In this document: positions 1 through 24,400 of the stretch, piece by piece | How positions within the stretch are numbered: the first letter of the stretch is position 1 | Layout of the letters: every line of letters starts with the position of its first letter | NCBI GenBank assembly: GCA_947247005.1 | Contig: OX365945.1 | Span: 41,036,551 to 41,100,550, forward strand | DNA length: 64,000 nucleotides | Origin: Spisula solida | Lineage: Eukaryota > Mollusca > Bivalvia > Venerida > Mactridae | Direction of reading: 5' to 3' | The notes under the pieces: model-generated | The model's input: the letters and a program-made list of their open reading frames with translations, nothing else | Databases searched by the model: none | Told to the model about the DNA's origin: nothing | Program-made: the position numbers and the translations under genes

Positions 1-162
1 ATCAGTATTTGTGCTACAGTCATTAAAGTTTGTAGGAATATTAAGTCAGCAAGTGCTTTTGAGTCATGGCCCTTAGCATGGTCAAATGACTAGAGTAAAC
101 ATGTCTGGCTTATTCTAGTTATTTGAGTTTTTACTGTATGTATGTTGTTGTTATGTTTACAG

Positions 163-13308
<13,146 letters not shown>

Positions 13309-13461
13309 ATTGTTTAAAACCATAGACATTTTGTTTTCAAATTACTGTACTTGTTTTATTAAATGTGTTGGTGTGTGTCTGTATGGAGGTGGAAGTCTGC
13401 GATTATACCTTCAGTGGGTTCATTTATCATTGGTTTATATACTGGTTATCAAAATTCCAGA

Positions 13462-13467
13462 AATAAA
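13462..13467 (+). terminator. Candidate polyadenylation signal of glycogen phosphorylase
   Basis: Canonical AATAAA, 154 bases after the stop codon and followed within about 30 bases by a GT-rich stretch (TTTTGTTTGTGTATG), the usual arrangement of a cleavage site. Later AATAAA copies are alternatives. Confidence 0.45.
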
Positions 13468-14299
13468 GTCTTGCACATTTTGTTTGTGTATGAACATAAT
13501 TCAGCGCTTCCTTAGCATGCAGTTCTTGGATTTTTATCAAAAAGCAATTTTGCGCGAATTGTAAATTTGTGGTGTTAATCCCCAACTGATAATACTGATT
13601 GTTCAGCAACTACAAAACCAGACTATAATGTGCATATATGTATTTATATAAACATACTATTAATGAACTATGTTATTTTTTAAGAAACTTTTTATTTGTA
13701 AAATTATGTAAATTCTCACAGTGTGAGTTTTGTAGTATATGTTAGAAGTAGATATAAGTAGTGATGTATACATGTATATATCTGAGATGTTTCAACTATT
13801 GCATTACTATAAAATCTTCTACAGATTTGTAACAGTCTATAAACGGATCTACATTGTTATACTATACTGAGCAGGCTTTTTGAACAAAAGACATTTTCAT
13901 TTCATTATCTTTTATTGAAATATGGCAGCAAGGCTTGTTTCCTTGAATTCATCCCTGTAAGGTAAGTTTTGCAAGTACAATGAAATCATCATAGTGTCTA
14001 TGTAAACGTTGTTGAATTGGTTATTATACATTAGTTGTTTGTTTGAACAAAAATTTGGAATGGGATGGGAAGGGTTTTCATTGGTTGTTTTGTACCATGT
14101 TAGATTCATTTTACTATGACAAGGTCTGTGTTGATACATACATCTTATTCTGGAATAAATTCCCTTCCGTAGAAGCTCCCTAGTCAATAAAATACTAAAC
14201 TGGATAAATTGGTGCATTCATTTTATTGTATGGAATAGTGCTTTTGTCAGTTTTATTATAATGGTTGATCTGTACTGCCTCCAGTAAGTACATATTTCA

Positions 14300-14600
14300 A
14301 TGATCATGTTTATAGGTGTTTATAGGCGTATTGTTCCAATCATCATGTTTATAGATGATCATGTTATAGACATATTGTTCCAATGCATCATGTTTATAGA
14401 CATATTGTTCCAATGATCATGTTTATAGACATATTGTTCCAAAGCACCATGTTTATAGACATATTGTTCCAAAGCACCATGTTTATAGACATATTGTTCC
14501 AAAGCACCATGTTTATAGACATATTGTTCCAATGATCATGTTTATAGACATATTGTTCCAATGATCATGTTTATAGACATATTGTTCCAATGCATCAAGT
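14300..14600. repeat. 30-bp minisatellite
   Basis: About ten units of CATGTTTATAGACATATTGT plus TCCAAAGCAC or TCCAATGAT, in the DNA downstream of the phosphorylase stop. Confidence 0.85.
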
Positions 14601-15589
14601 GCTCTAGTTTTGTGCTTACTTACCTTCTCATTACGTTTATATGTTATAAAAGCATAATTGAGTATTTACCAGTATTTAACAGTTACCTTGATGGTACCTG
14701 TAGACAGGTGTAGCCTGATATCCTTGACATTGTACGGGTTTCCTGCCATATTCTTGTATTCCTATCCCAATGTATACTTGCTAAATAACTTTTATTTCCT
14801 AAACTTTATTTCCTAATAATTTAGGATTTAAAGTTTAGCTTCATCTTGTAACCATTGTTGTGTATGAATTCCATGTATGGGTTTGAATTCTGTTCTAATG
14901 CTATTTATAGCTATCTACGGCAGTTTGTTTGTTTGTAGTTGTAAGTTTGACTTCCATTTACACAAGCAGTTTTTTGACACAAAGGATTACAATATATGGT
15001 TCAGTAATCCAAATAACAGTCGGGAAATGTTAAATGACTGATTTATGCAGAGAGACCAATTACAACTCTCATGAATTTTATGACAAGTTTATATGAAATT
15101 CATTTTTGATTTGTGATTAAAGAAGTCGGCTTAATTTCATGCCAAAATGCCATACTCTTGTTAACAATTGTTTGTGAAAATGCAATAAGTACAAAACTGA
15201 TGTTATAGATTGTCTGTTGTTGTACTGCTAATATTTCCATGTGTATTATTGTGTATAATATATATATATTTTTCGTTGCAATGAAATTTGTACGAAGCAG
15301 AATCGTGGATGCAATTACTTCTGTTTGTTTACGTTAGGAAAGTAATTACATGTAACTGTTTTAGTTTTGTTTTAAAGTTAACATCATGCTACCCATGTTA
15401 GACATCATTTCCATGTTCAGTTGTAGTGCATACATCTGCAATTCAAGCTTATTAATTATATGCAAACTGAATTAATAAGTGCATTTATTTACAGTTTTGG
15501 TTTAATAAACATACTTGTTTGTTTGTGGTGTTCAGAATTTGATCATTCACAAATCTTCATTCAACAAAAAACCAATTTCATTACTGGTA

Positions 15590-16307
15590 CTGGTAAAGGA
15601 GATATTACCGGACAGAAATCGCATAAAAAGCTTCCCTGAAGTTAAAAATCAATTTTGAGTCGGAATGTTTTGTGTTTACACCTACCTGTGTTCAAGCTCT
15701 TTGCTACAAATAGATTTCCCAAAAAATGACGTCACATGAACACCCAAATATTGGGGCCCAAACAGGGGCACTTTTGGCCCTATTTTCAACGACGTACAGT
15801 AGATATTTCCAGACAGTCTTTTTCGATTATTTTTCTATGTATATTTCATTCAGATTTAAGGCAATAAATTACAAAGGGTTACTCTACTGATACCTGAGGA
15901 CCAATTACGCTTAAATTAGTGTTGGACGAAAAAGCACAAAATTTTGGAGCCATGGTGATTGGATCACAAGACCTTGACTACAGCAACGTTAACCAACCTT
16001 GTTAACCGCTCGGCCATTGTTTCAACTTAGAATATGAAACTTATTAATTTAACACTGTAAAGTCAATGATGCATGCGCATGCAATTGTTTTTCCTCAGCG
16101 CCCGTTATGTCAACAATGCAGCGGCGGACGATATTTTCGATAAATAAGTAATGCTTTGTTTATCTTGAGTAATTTTTTCCACCAGATTCCTTTATAAATA
16201 CGATTCTGAGTGATTTGATACAAAGATCAATGATTTCTTCAACTAAGTAAAGCAGCTAGACCGTTTGTCCGGTAATATCTACTGTCCGGTAATATCTCCT
16301 TTGCCAG
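15590..16307. mobile_element. TA-flanked inverted-repeat DNA element
   Basis: 26-bp terminal inverted repeats: CTGGTAAAGGAGATATTACC at 15590 and GGTAATATCTCCTTTGCCAG ending at 16307, 718 bp apart, with TA immediately outside each end as expected for a Tc1/mariner or PIF-type target duplication. No transposase frame inside, so it is non-autonomous. Confidence 0.7.
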
Positions 16308-16379
16308 TAGATGTTCACTGATTTACTAGTTATTCAGCATTATCTTTATAGTCATAAATCTTTTCCATTGTTTCTTATT

Positions 16380-16800
16380 ATGTCCCCTTCCCCCCTCTTC
16401 ATAGAAGTGGGAGATAGTTAATTGCTTTGCACATGTTGGTTACCATTTGTAGACCTGGAAATGTCTGATTGGTAAACCAGAGATATCTTCCTCAAACTTG
16501 ACAGGAAGGGTGGTCACGATGAAGGTAGGGTCACGATGAAGGTAGGATGGTCACGATGACTTGATCAGCCTTACTTACTGAATTTAAGGTCCGCAGGTCA
16601 GATAAAGTGACATTGGTCACTAAGTGAATTTGACTGAAGACTAGAGTAAATTTTGACCTATGGTCCCCAGGTTGGTCCCGAGAACAACGGGTACTATTGA
16701 TTTTAATGTGAGGTCAAAGGTCAAGGACACAGTAATCATTAACACTAGATATCTCTGTTAACGCTAGATATCTGATTGCCAGGCATACATGTACGTACTG
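16380..16800. repeat. Diverged dispersed repeat in intergenic DNA
   Basis: Contains TTGCTTTGCACATGTTGGTT and fragments resembling the 9630-10030 family, plus a short duplication of AAGGTAGGGTCACGATG. No gene seen. Confidence 0.4.
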
Positions 16801-16944
16801 TTGTTGTTAAATTTATACTTTTATTCCTAATTTTATGAACTTGGAATGGCTTGTACATTTTCCTGCTTGTATTGTTGCTTGCAGATGTCCAATTTTTTGT
16901 TTACCAAATTAGTGAATCCCCTTACATATTAATCAACATGTTAA

Positions 16945-17412
16945 GAGTTCTCCCGGGGTGCCAGACATGATCTCCATGTTGACAGCTCAGCGGGGTGCCA
17001 GACATGATCTACATGTTGACAACTCAGCGGGGTGCCTGACATGATCTACATGTTGACAGCTCAGCGGGGTGCCAGACATGATCTCCATGTTGACAGCTCA
17101 GCGGGGTGCCAGACATGATCTCCATGTTGACAGCTCAGCGGGGTGCCAGACATGATCTACATGTTCTCAGCTCACCAGGGTGCCAGACATGATCTCCATG
17201 ATGACAGCTCACTGGGGTGCCTGACATGATCTACATGTTCTCAGCTCACCGGGGTGCCAGACATGATCTCCATGTTGACAGCTCACCGGGGTGCCAGACA
17301 TGATCTCCATGTTGACAGCTCACCGGGGTGCCAGACATGATCTACATGTTGACAGCTCTTCAGGGTGCCTGACATGATCTACATGTTCACAGCTCACCGG
17401 GGTGCCTGGCAT
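16945..17412. repeat. 37-bp minisatellite
   Basis: About twelve units of GGGGTGCCAGACATGATCTC plus CATGTTGACAGCTCAGC, between the convergent phosphorylase and FANCL genes. Confidence 0.85.
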
Positions 17413-17489
17413 GAATAGATTGATATGGAGGATAATATAGGCTTTAATGTTTAATTTTGTGGCTTTAAATAATAATTTATGCAAAACCA

Positions 17490-17700
17490 ACAGGGCTTCT
17501 ACACATTGTAAGATTGCCTTGTCCCAAGCTTCTATACATTGGTAGGTAGTCATGACTGGTCTTCTACACACTGGAAGATAGTCTTGCCCGGACTCCTACA
17601 CACTGGAAGATAGTCTTGCCCGGACTCCTACACACTGGAAGATAGTCTTGTCCAGGCTTCTACACTATAGTAAGTAGCTTGGCCAGGCTTCTACAGGTTA
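17490..17700. repeat. Short ~37-bp tandem repeat
   Basis: Five to six units built on CTTCTACACACTGGAAGATA plus GTCTTGCCCGGAC. The stretch from 17700 to 18150 holds AT-rich DNA with no recognised feature. Confidence 0.7.
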
Positions 17701-18383
17701 GGAGATAGCTTTAACTGTGTCACACATACTTGTTGTGCTAGTATAATCACAAGTAAGTATTTCAACTCTATGTTTTCTAATTCTTTTTTATTTAGAACCC
17801 AATTAGGGATTGTTGTTTATATAAGCTAAATAAAATTATTTAAACTTTTTCTGTTTGTGACTTTTCTTATATTTCTCCCAGTATTTTAATTTTGTGTTCT
17901 GAAATATGAATGAAAATATTTTTTTAGTACAATGCTGGTTTGAACAAACTAAACTGGTTTGTCAAGTTCATTTATTAATTTCTTAAAACTTTTGAGTTTT
18001 ACTGCTTCTATAACTATCAATGAATATCCAAGGTTTTACAGGGTGCTGGCAAAAATGACACAGCTGTTGTATAAGATTTTATATATCATGGAAAGCAAAT
18101 AAATTTCCCCTTAGCGTGGTGTATAATATTGCATAGAAATTTATGAAAAATCAAATATTTATTGCTATTTTTGTTTTCGAAGTTAAGCAAACTTCGTCTT
18201 GGACCTGTAGCCAAAAGTCATATGGTATTGCTATTCTGTCTATACTCTTCATACCAACAACAAGAATCCAACATTTAGTATATTGTTCTGATTTATTTGC
18301 ACAAAATTCATGGATAACTATTAAATATTTGAGAATGTATGACACCATCAGTAATGAAACCTGTCCGTAGAGACAATCTTGTC

Positions 18384-18416
18384 TTATCCATGGGATACCA
18401 TCTTCACTGTCATCGC
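18384..18416 (-). CDS. FANCL: FANCL terminal coding exon
   Basis: After acceptor GTTTCAG the exon reads AMTVKMVSHG and TAA, matching the human end PITLKMSGRKH in place and length. It follows the CPYCDK exon in phase 0. Another frame of the same bases stays open longer but does not fit the family. AATAAA signals on this strand lie at 18297-18292 and 18163-18158. Confidence 0.85.
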   Translation of the reverse strand, partial: AMTVKMVSHG

Positions 18417-21400
18417 CTGAAACATTAAAACCATTTGCAAGTACAAGTGTGGCCTCTAGTGTGTTCACAAGAAATTATGAAGGGACAACAGATGGACAAA
18501 GAGCGATCACAAAAGCTCACCCTGTCACTTTGTTGTGACAGGTGAGCTAAAAATGGTCCAACCACGAAATCCAGACAATATGCACTGGAGCACCTCATAG
18601 CAGTATTTCTGTGAATGTTTCATCAAAATTCCTCAAGAAATGTAGGAGAAGTAGCACACAGAAGAGTCGGATGCTCGGACTGATGCCTACCATTACCATA
18701 TCCCCCACGGCCGGGATTACAAAATAGGTTTGTGAACATGTATAGATAAGGCCTTCTACTGATAAACAATAAGCAAATTGTAAAACATGTATGCCTCCTC
18801 CGGGAAGCCCATTGGTCATTTTGTATTAATACACTATGACCTTGAAAGTTGACCTTATAATCAATAGTGGTCTCAAACTGATTATCTAATGATCACAAGC
18901 AGAATGCATAGCAAGTTGCAAGATCTTATGGGTTGAACGATGGCCAAGTGGTTAGTGCTCTCTATTACCTATCCGGAGGTCCCTGGTTCGAATCTCGGCC
19001 TGGGAACTGAAAATTTCCGAAGCACTTTTCAGTATTTCCCACCCAACTAGGGACAAACTGGTTGGAAACCCAGAGGTATGTAGGTGCTTTACACAGGTCA
19101 CGTTAAAGAACCAAAGAGTCAGTTTGGAAAGAGCTAGGCCAACGCGCCAGGAGTCATTGTATCTTACAAACTTTCAGTTTCTTCCCTTGCAGCCGGAGAT
19201 CATTGCTAAATAAGGCAGGGATAAAACTGTAAAACTGAATGATCTAGCAATAAGACCATTTAATCTGCTGACCATCAGACTGTCTTTTCCAAATGATGAT
19301 ATTCCCCTGGTAGTGAGCACATAGCAACATCTTACCTTATCACAGTATGGACAATTACCAAATATTGTGTTAAAACTTTGCCTGCAGTTAGGAAGCGCTC
19401 GTAACCACTGTGAAATAGAATACATTCACAATTAACAAAGTCCAATCTTGTTCCTGTTAACCATTGGTTGGATTTCAATGAAGCTTTGCATCCATAGTTG
19501 GTACCAAGCCTATTTGTGCATATTGTCAGGAACTTTATTGTGTGTCTGATTTATATAAGTTCCTGACAATATGCATAACTAGGCTTGATCACAATAGGTG
19601 ACCTCATTAAGTACATTGTGATATCACAATATAATTAATTAATTAAAACGTCAGCAGTGTTCCCACTCACTTAAAAACATGTTAATCACGCAATGAAACT
19701 CAATGCCACGTAAACATTTTGTACTCTGTGCGAGATTGCACGTACAAAAATTCCTGGGATGAAACCTGACGAAAGTTGGCAATTCTGCATTTTTTGTTCT
19801 ACTGCTATAAATAAAGCAATTATAAGCTGTTGATTGGTTGATAGTGGGGGGTTTCTAGTGACTTCAAAAAGGTTTACACTGTACTATAGACAGGTTTAAC
19901 TTTATGTCTGAATTATAAACGTTGAATCAGGCTCGTAATGCAACAGTGCGATAACCATTCCACCATTCGTGGACTACAGATTCAGTAACAAAACGAAAAC
20001 AGAGATCGTACCTGGTCAAAATAAAACAACCCAAGAATGACAGACACTGAAAGATTAGTACCAAAGTAAATATTCAAAAATGGGCTACCACGTTATGGCT
20101 ATCAAAGCTCTCTTTGTTAAGATTTGACAATTAAAAAGGGGACCTGTTTAACTCAAGAGTGTTTCGCAAAATGGAATTCGAAAGCTCATTGAAGCTTTTA
20201 ATCTATTGCATAATTTTGTACCCTCCAAAACTAGTTCATACCCCCAACTTTCAGGTCCAGGGGGTAAGTTTACCCCCTAGAATAAATATGTGTTGGTACA
20301 CTGGGCAAGATAATTGATAGATTTACATCAGCTGATAAATTCTAGAATTTATATTTCAAAAGTTAGAAGGAAAAATCACACCTAGTATGTAAGCAAGACT
20401 GCGTTTAATAAATGCTTATGCCCCGGTGAAGACCTAGTTCATAACAAGAAATATCACTGAATGTGATGAATACCCCCTGCAACTGCTTGACACAGTCAGA
20501 TATGCACAACTAGACTTGGTACTGATCATCCATACAAAGTTTCATTAAAATCCGACCAATGGTTACAGAGAAATAGCACATACAAAATTTATAAGTGTAA
20601 AAAACAAAGGGCCATAACTACCTTAAAATTGATCTGACCAACGTGTGCCTATGATATGCACAACTAGAAATTGGACTGATGAGCTATGCATAGTTTTGAT
20701 GAAATACGACCAATGGTTACAGAGAAATAGCCCGGACAGGATTTATAAGTGTAAACAAATAAAGGGCCATTAATTCTATGGACGTCTGCCGACAATATGC
20801 ACAACTAGTCTTGGTATTGATCAGTCATGCAAAGTTTCAATGAAATATGACCAATGGTTGCAGAGAAATAGCCCGGACAAAATTTATAACTATAAAAAAA
20901 TAAAGGGCCATAACTCCTTTAAAATTAATCCGACCAACGACTGCCGACGATATGCACAACTAGACTTTGTACTGATCAGTCATGCAAAGTTTAAATGAAA
21001 TACGACCAACAGTTGCAGAGAAATAGCGCAGACAAAATTTATAAGTGTAAAAAAAATAAAGGGCCATAACTCCTTTAAAATTAATCCGACCAACGTCAGA
21101 CGATGATATGCACAACTAGACTTTGTACTGATCAGTCATGCAAAGTTTTAATGAAATACGACCAACAGTTGCAGAGAAATAGCGCAGACAAAATTTATAA
21201 GTATAAAAAAAATAAAGGGCCATAACTCCTTTAAAATTAATCCGACCAACGTCAGACGACGATATGCACAACTAGACTTGATACTGATCAGTCATGCAAA
21301 GTTTCAATGAAATACGACTAACAATTGCAGAGAAATAGCCCGGACAAAATTTATAAGTATAAAAAAATAAAGGGCCATAACTCCCTTAAAATTAATCCGA

Positions 21401-24400
21401 TAAATGTCAGCCGACGATATGCACAACTAGACTTGGTACTGATCAGTCATGCAAAGTTTCAATGAAATACGACCAATGGTTGCGGAGAAATGGCGCGGAC
21501 TAAATTATACGGACCAACCAACCAACAGACCAACCAACCACAAGCATGACTCCAATATAGCCCCCATATACTATGTATCTGGGGGTATAAAAAGTCGATC
21601 AGGGGCCATAATATGTTAAAATGTTGGAAAGTGTTACATGGCTTTGAAAATGTATGGTGTTTATGATGGTAAACAAGTATGCCAAGTTTGAAAGCAATGC
21701 CTTGATAGACTACAATATTCTAGTTTCAATAACTTTAAAGTTTTGGTTAACATAACAAACAAGTCAACAAAGGGCTATAACTCTGTCTGGTTGAAACACA
21801 AATCCTAACAATAGGCGCTGGGATAGCTTAAAGCAGTAATTCCATGAAAGTTTCATCAAAACTCCTTAAGAAAGGTAAGAGTTACACAAAGTCAGACGGA
21901 TGGAAAATTCTACTTTCATTTTAACTATTTCCAACTGTGTGCAGTTGTGCTCCAGACAAAAATATGGGAGTGGAGTACGGACACAGACTACATTACTATT
22001 TCCATTCCACCTTTGGGTGGGAATAATAATCATGTAACATTTATCATTATCATAGATTTATATGTAATAATAAGTAATGATAGAAAGTCTGTTACATTAC
22101 CTCAATCACACAACTTTTATGGAACACTTGTCCACATCTGGTATCATTGCAAACTTCATCAGGGATTTCTGAGTCCATACGATATGAATAACAAATACCA
22201 CACTCCACGCTGAACTCCTGCCAAAGAATTATAACACATTACTTATATAAATACCACACTCCACGCTGAACTCCTGCCATAGAATTATAACAGATTACTT
22301 ATATAAATACCACACTCCACGCTGAACTCCTGCCATAGAATTATAACAGATTACTTATATAAATACCACACTCCAAGCTGAACTCCTGCCATAGAATTAT
22401 AACAGATTACTTATATAAATACCACACTCCACGCTGAACTCCTGCCATAGAATTATAACAGATTACTTATATAAATACCACACTCCACGCTGAACTCCTG
22501 CCATAGAATTATAACAGATTACTTATATAAATACCACACTCCAAGCTGAACTCCTGCCAAAGAATTATAACAGATTACTTATATAAATACCACACTCCAA
22601 GCTGAACTCCTGCCAAAGAATTATAACAGATTACTTATATAAATACCACACTCCACGCTGAACTCCTGCCATAGAATTATAACAGATTACTTATATAAAT
22701 ACCGCACTCCAAGCTGAACTCCTGCCAAAGAATTATAACAGATTACTTATATAAATACCACACTCCACGCTGAACTCCTGCCATAGAATTATAACAGATT
22801 ACTTATATAAATACCACACTCCAAGCTGAACTCCTGCCAAAGAATTATAACAGATTACTTATATAAATACCACACTCCACGCTGAACTCCTGCCATAGAA
22901 TTATAACAGATTACTTATATAAATACCACACTCCACGCTGAACTCCTGCCAAAGAATTATAACAGATTACTTATATAAATACCACACTCCAAGCTGAACT
23001 CCTGCCATAGAATTATAACAGATTACTTATATAAATACCACAAGCTATGGAGGCAGATGCTACAACTTCTACAAGGCTAAACTATGGTATTTCTTTCATA
23101 ATCTAGCACTCGAAGCAGATGCTCCCTCCACTAGGATATACAGGCAGACACTATAACTTTTTCAGTGCTAAACTAGGGTACATTAGTATTTCTTTCAAAA
23201 TTTAGCACTCAAAGCGGACGCTCCAAGCACTAGGCTATGGAGGCAGACACTATAACTTCTACAAGGCTGAACTATGGTATTTCTTACATAATCTAGTAAT
23301 CTTAATTAGATAATACGTGCAGATTTTACCTCCTTGCTTGTATTGGTTGGTGATGGGAAGTTTACATTGAACAGAAACTCGAGATTCCCAAGAAGGCCTT
23401 TACTCTCATCCCTGAAACGTTCAAACACATTATCATTTAGAGCTATTGTTTTGGCATGCTAAGAGTTTATTTATTCGGGTTTAATGCTATCTCTTAACTC
23501 TTATGTTATACATGGCAACCTATATTGTGTACATTGTTTCACTAACCAGCAGTTTTAACAGGTATCAGTATTGATACAAGAGATAATTGTAAAACTGTAA
23601 AAACATGTACACTCCAATAGCAGCCAAATAAGTCAGTTATGTTAAAAGGTAATGGCAACCTTGAGTTTTGACCTACTGACCTCAAATCATTACCGTTCAT
23701 CGACTAATGATGACCCACCTCTCAATAAAGTGTGACGATCCCGGACCAAACAATTCTTCATTTATTGATCAGAAACATTCAGTCAACTCATTTATGTTAA
23801 ATGTCAGTGACTTTGACCTTTTATCTACTGACCTCATAACCAATATGGGTCATCTACTGATGATTATTATCCTCCCTTTCAAGTTTAAACAACTTAAACT
23901 CATCCATTCTAGAGTTATTGATCAGAAATCATTTAGTCAACGGCCCGACACATACAAAACAAAATACATGGCCCCTCCTCAAAGATGGACAGCATAATTA
24001 GGTTAATGCACTAAAACATAAACAGGGAACATAGCTATGAGGACAACGCAAGAAATAAATTACTGTATATGGAACAATGGTTGGTACTTGGAAACATGAG
24101 GAGAATAGATCCTACCATAAATGTATGTTTGCATTCATACTTCTTCGAACAGGTGCAATAGCTGAAAAATAGAAATAAAGAATATCACTGACAACAAACA
24201 TGATGGCATGATTGGGCCATCAAGCACAAGGCATATCACTGACACAATGGCATACCACTGACACAATGGCATACCACTGACACAATGGAATATCACTGAC
24301 ACAATGGAACACCACTGACACAATGGAATATCACTGACACAATGGAACACCACTGACACAATGGAACACCACTGACACAATGGAACACCACTGACACAAT

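Larger units (their letters stand above)
13309..15589 (+). other. Glycogen phosphorylase 3' UTR and downstream DNA
   Basis: No convincing coding sequence. AATAAA polyadenylation signal candidates occur at 13462, 14154 and 14185, so the transcript end cannot be fixed from sequence alone. It contains the 30-bp array at 14300-14600; the remainder is AT-rich unique-looking DNA. Confidence 0.5.

Noticed and set aside
18361..18416. FANCL-strand exon read as DDSEDGIPWIRQDCLYGQ
   Set aside because: Wrong frame. In phase with the preceding exon the bases read AMTVKMVSHG and stop, matching the FANCL C-terminus.
22101..22209. FANCL RING exon starting at the inner AG (22209)
   Set aside because: It would shift phase by one base relative to the upstream exon; the acceptor nine-ten bases earlier restores EFSVECG and phase 0.
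24140..24161. 22-nt microexon ending at GTATGA
   Set aside because: Phase would fit, but it removes the conserved NIHLW; the longer 46-nt exon ending at GTAGGA recovers it.
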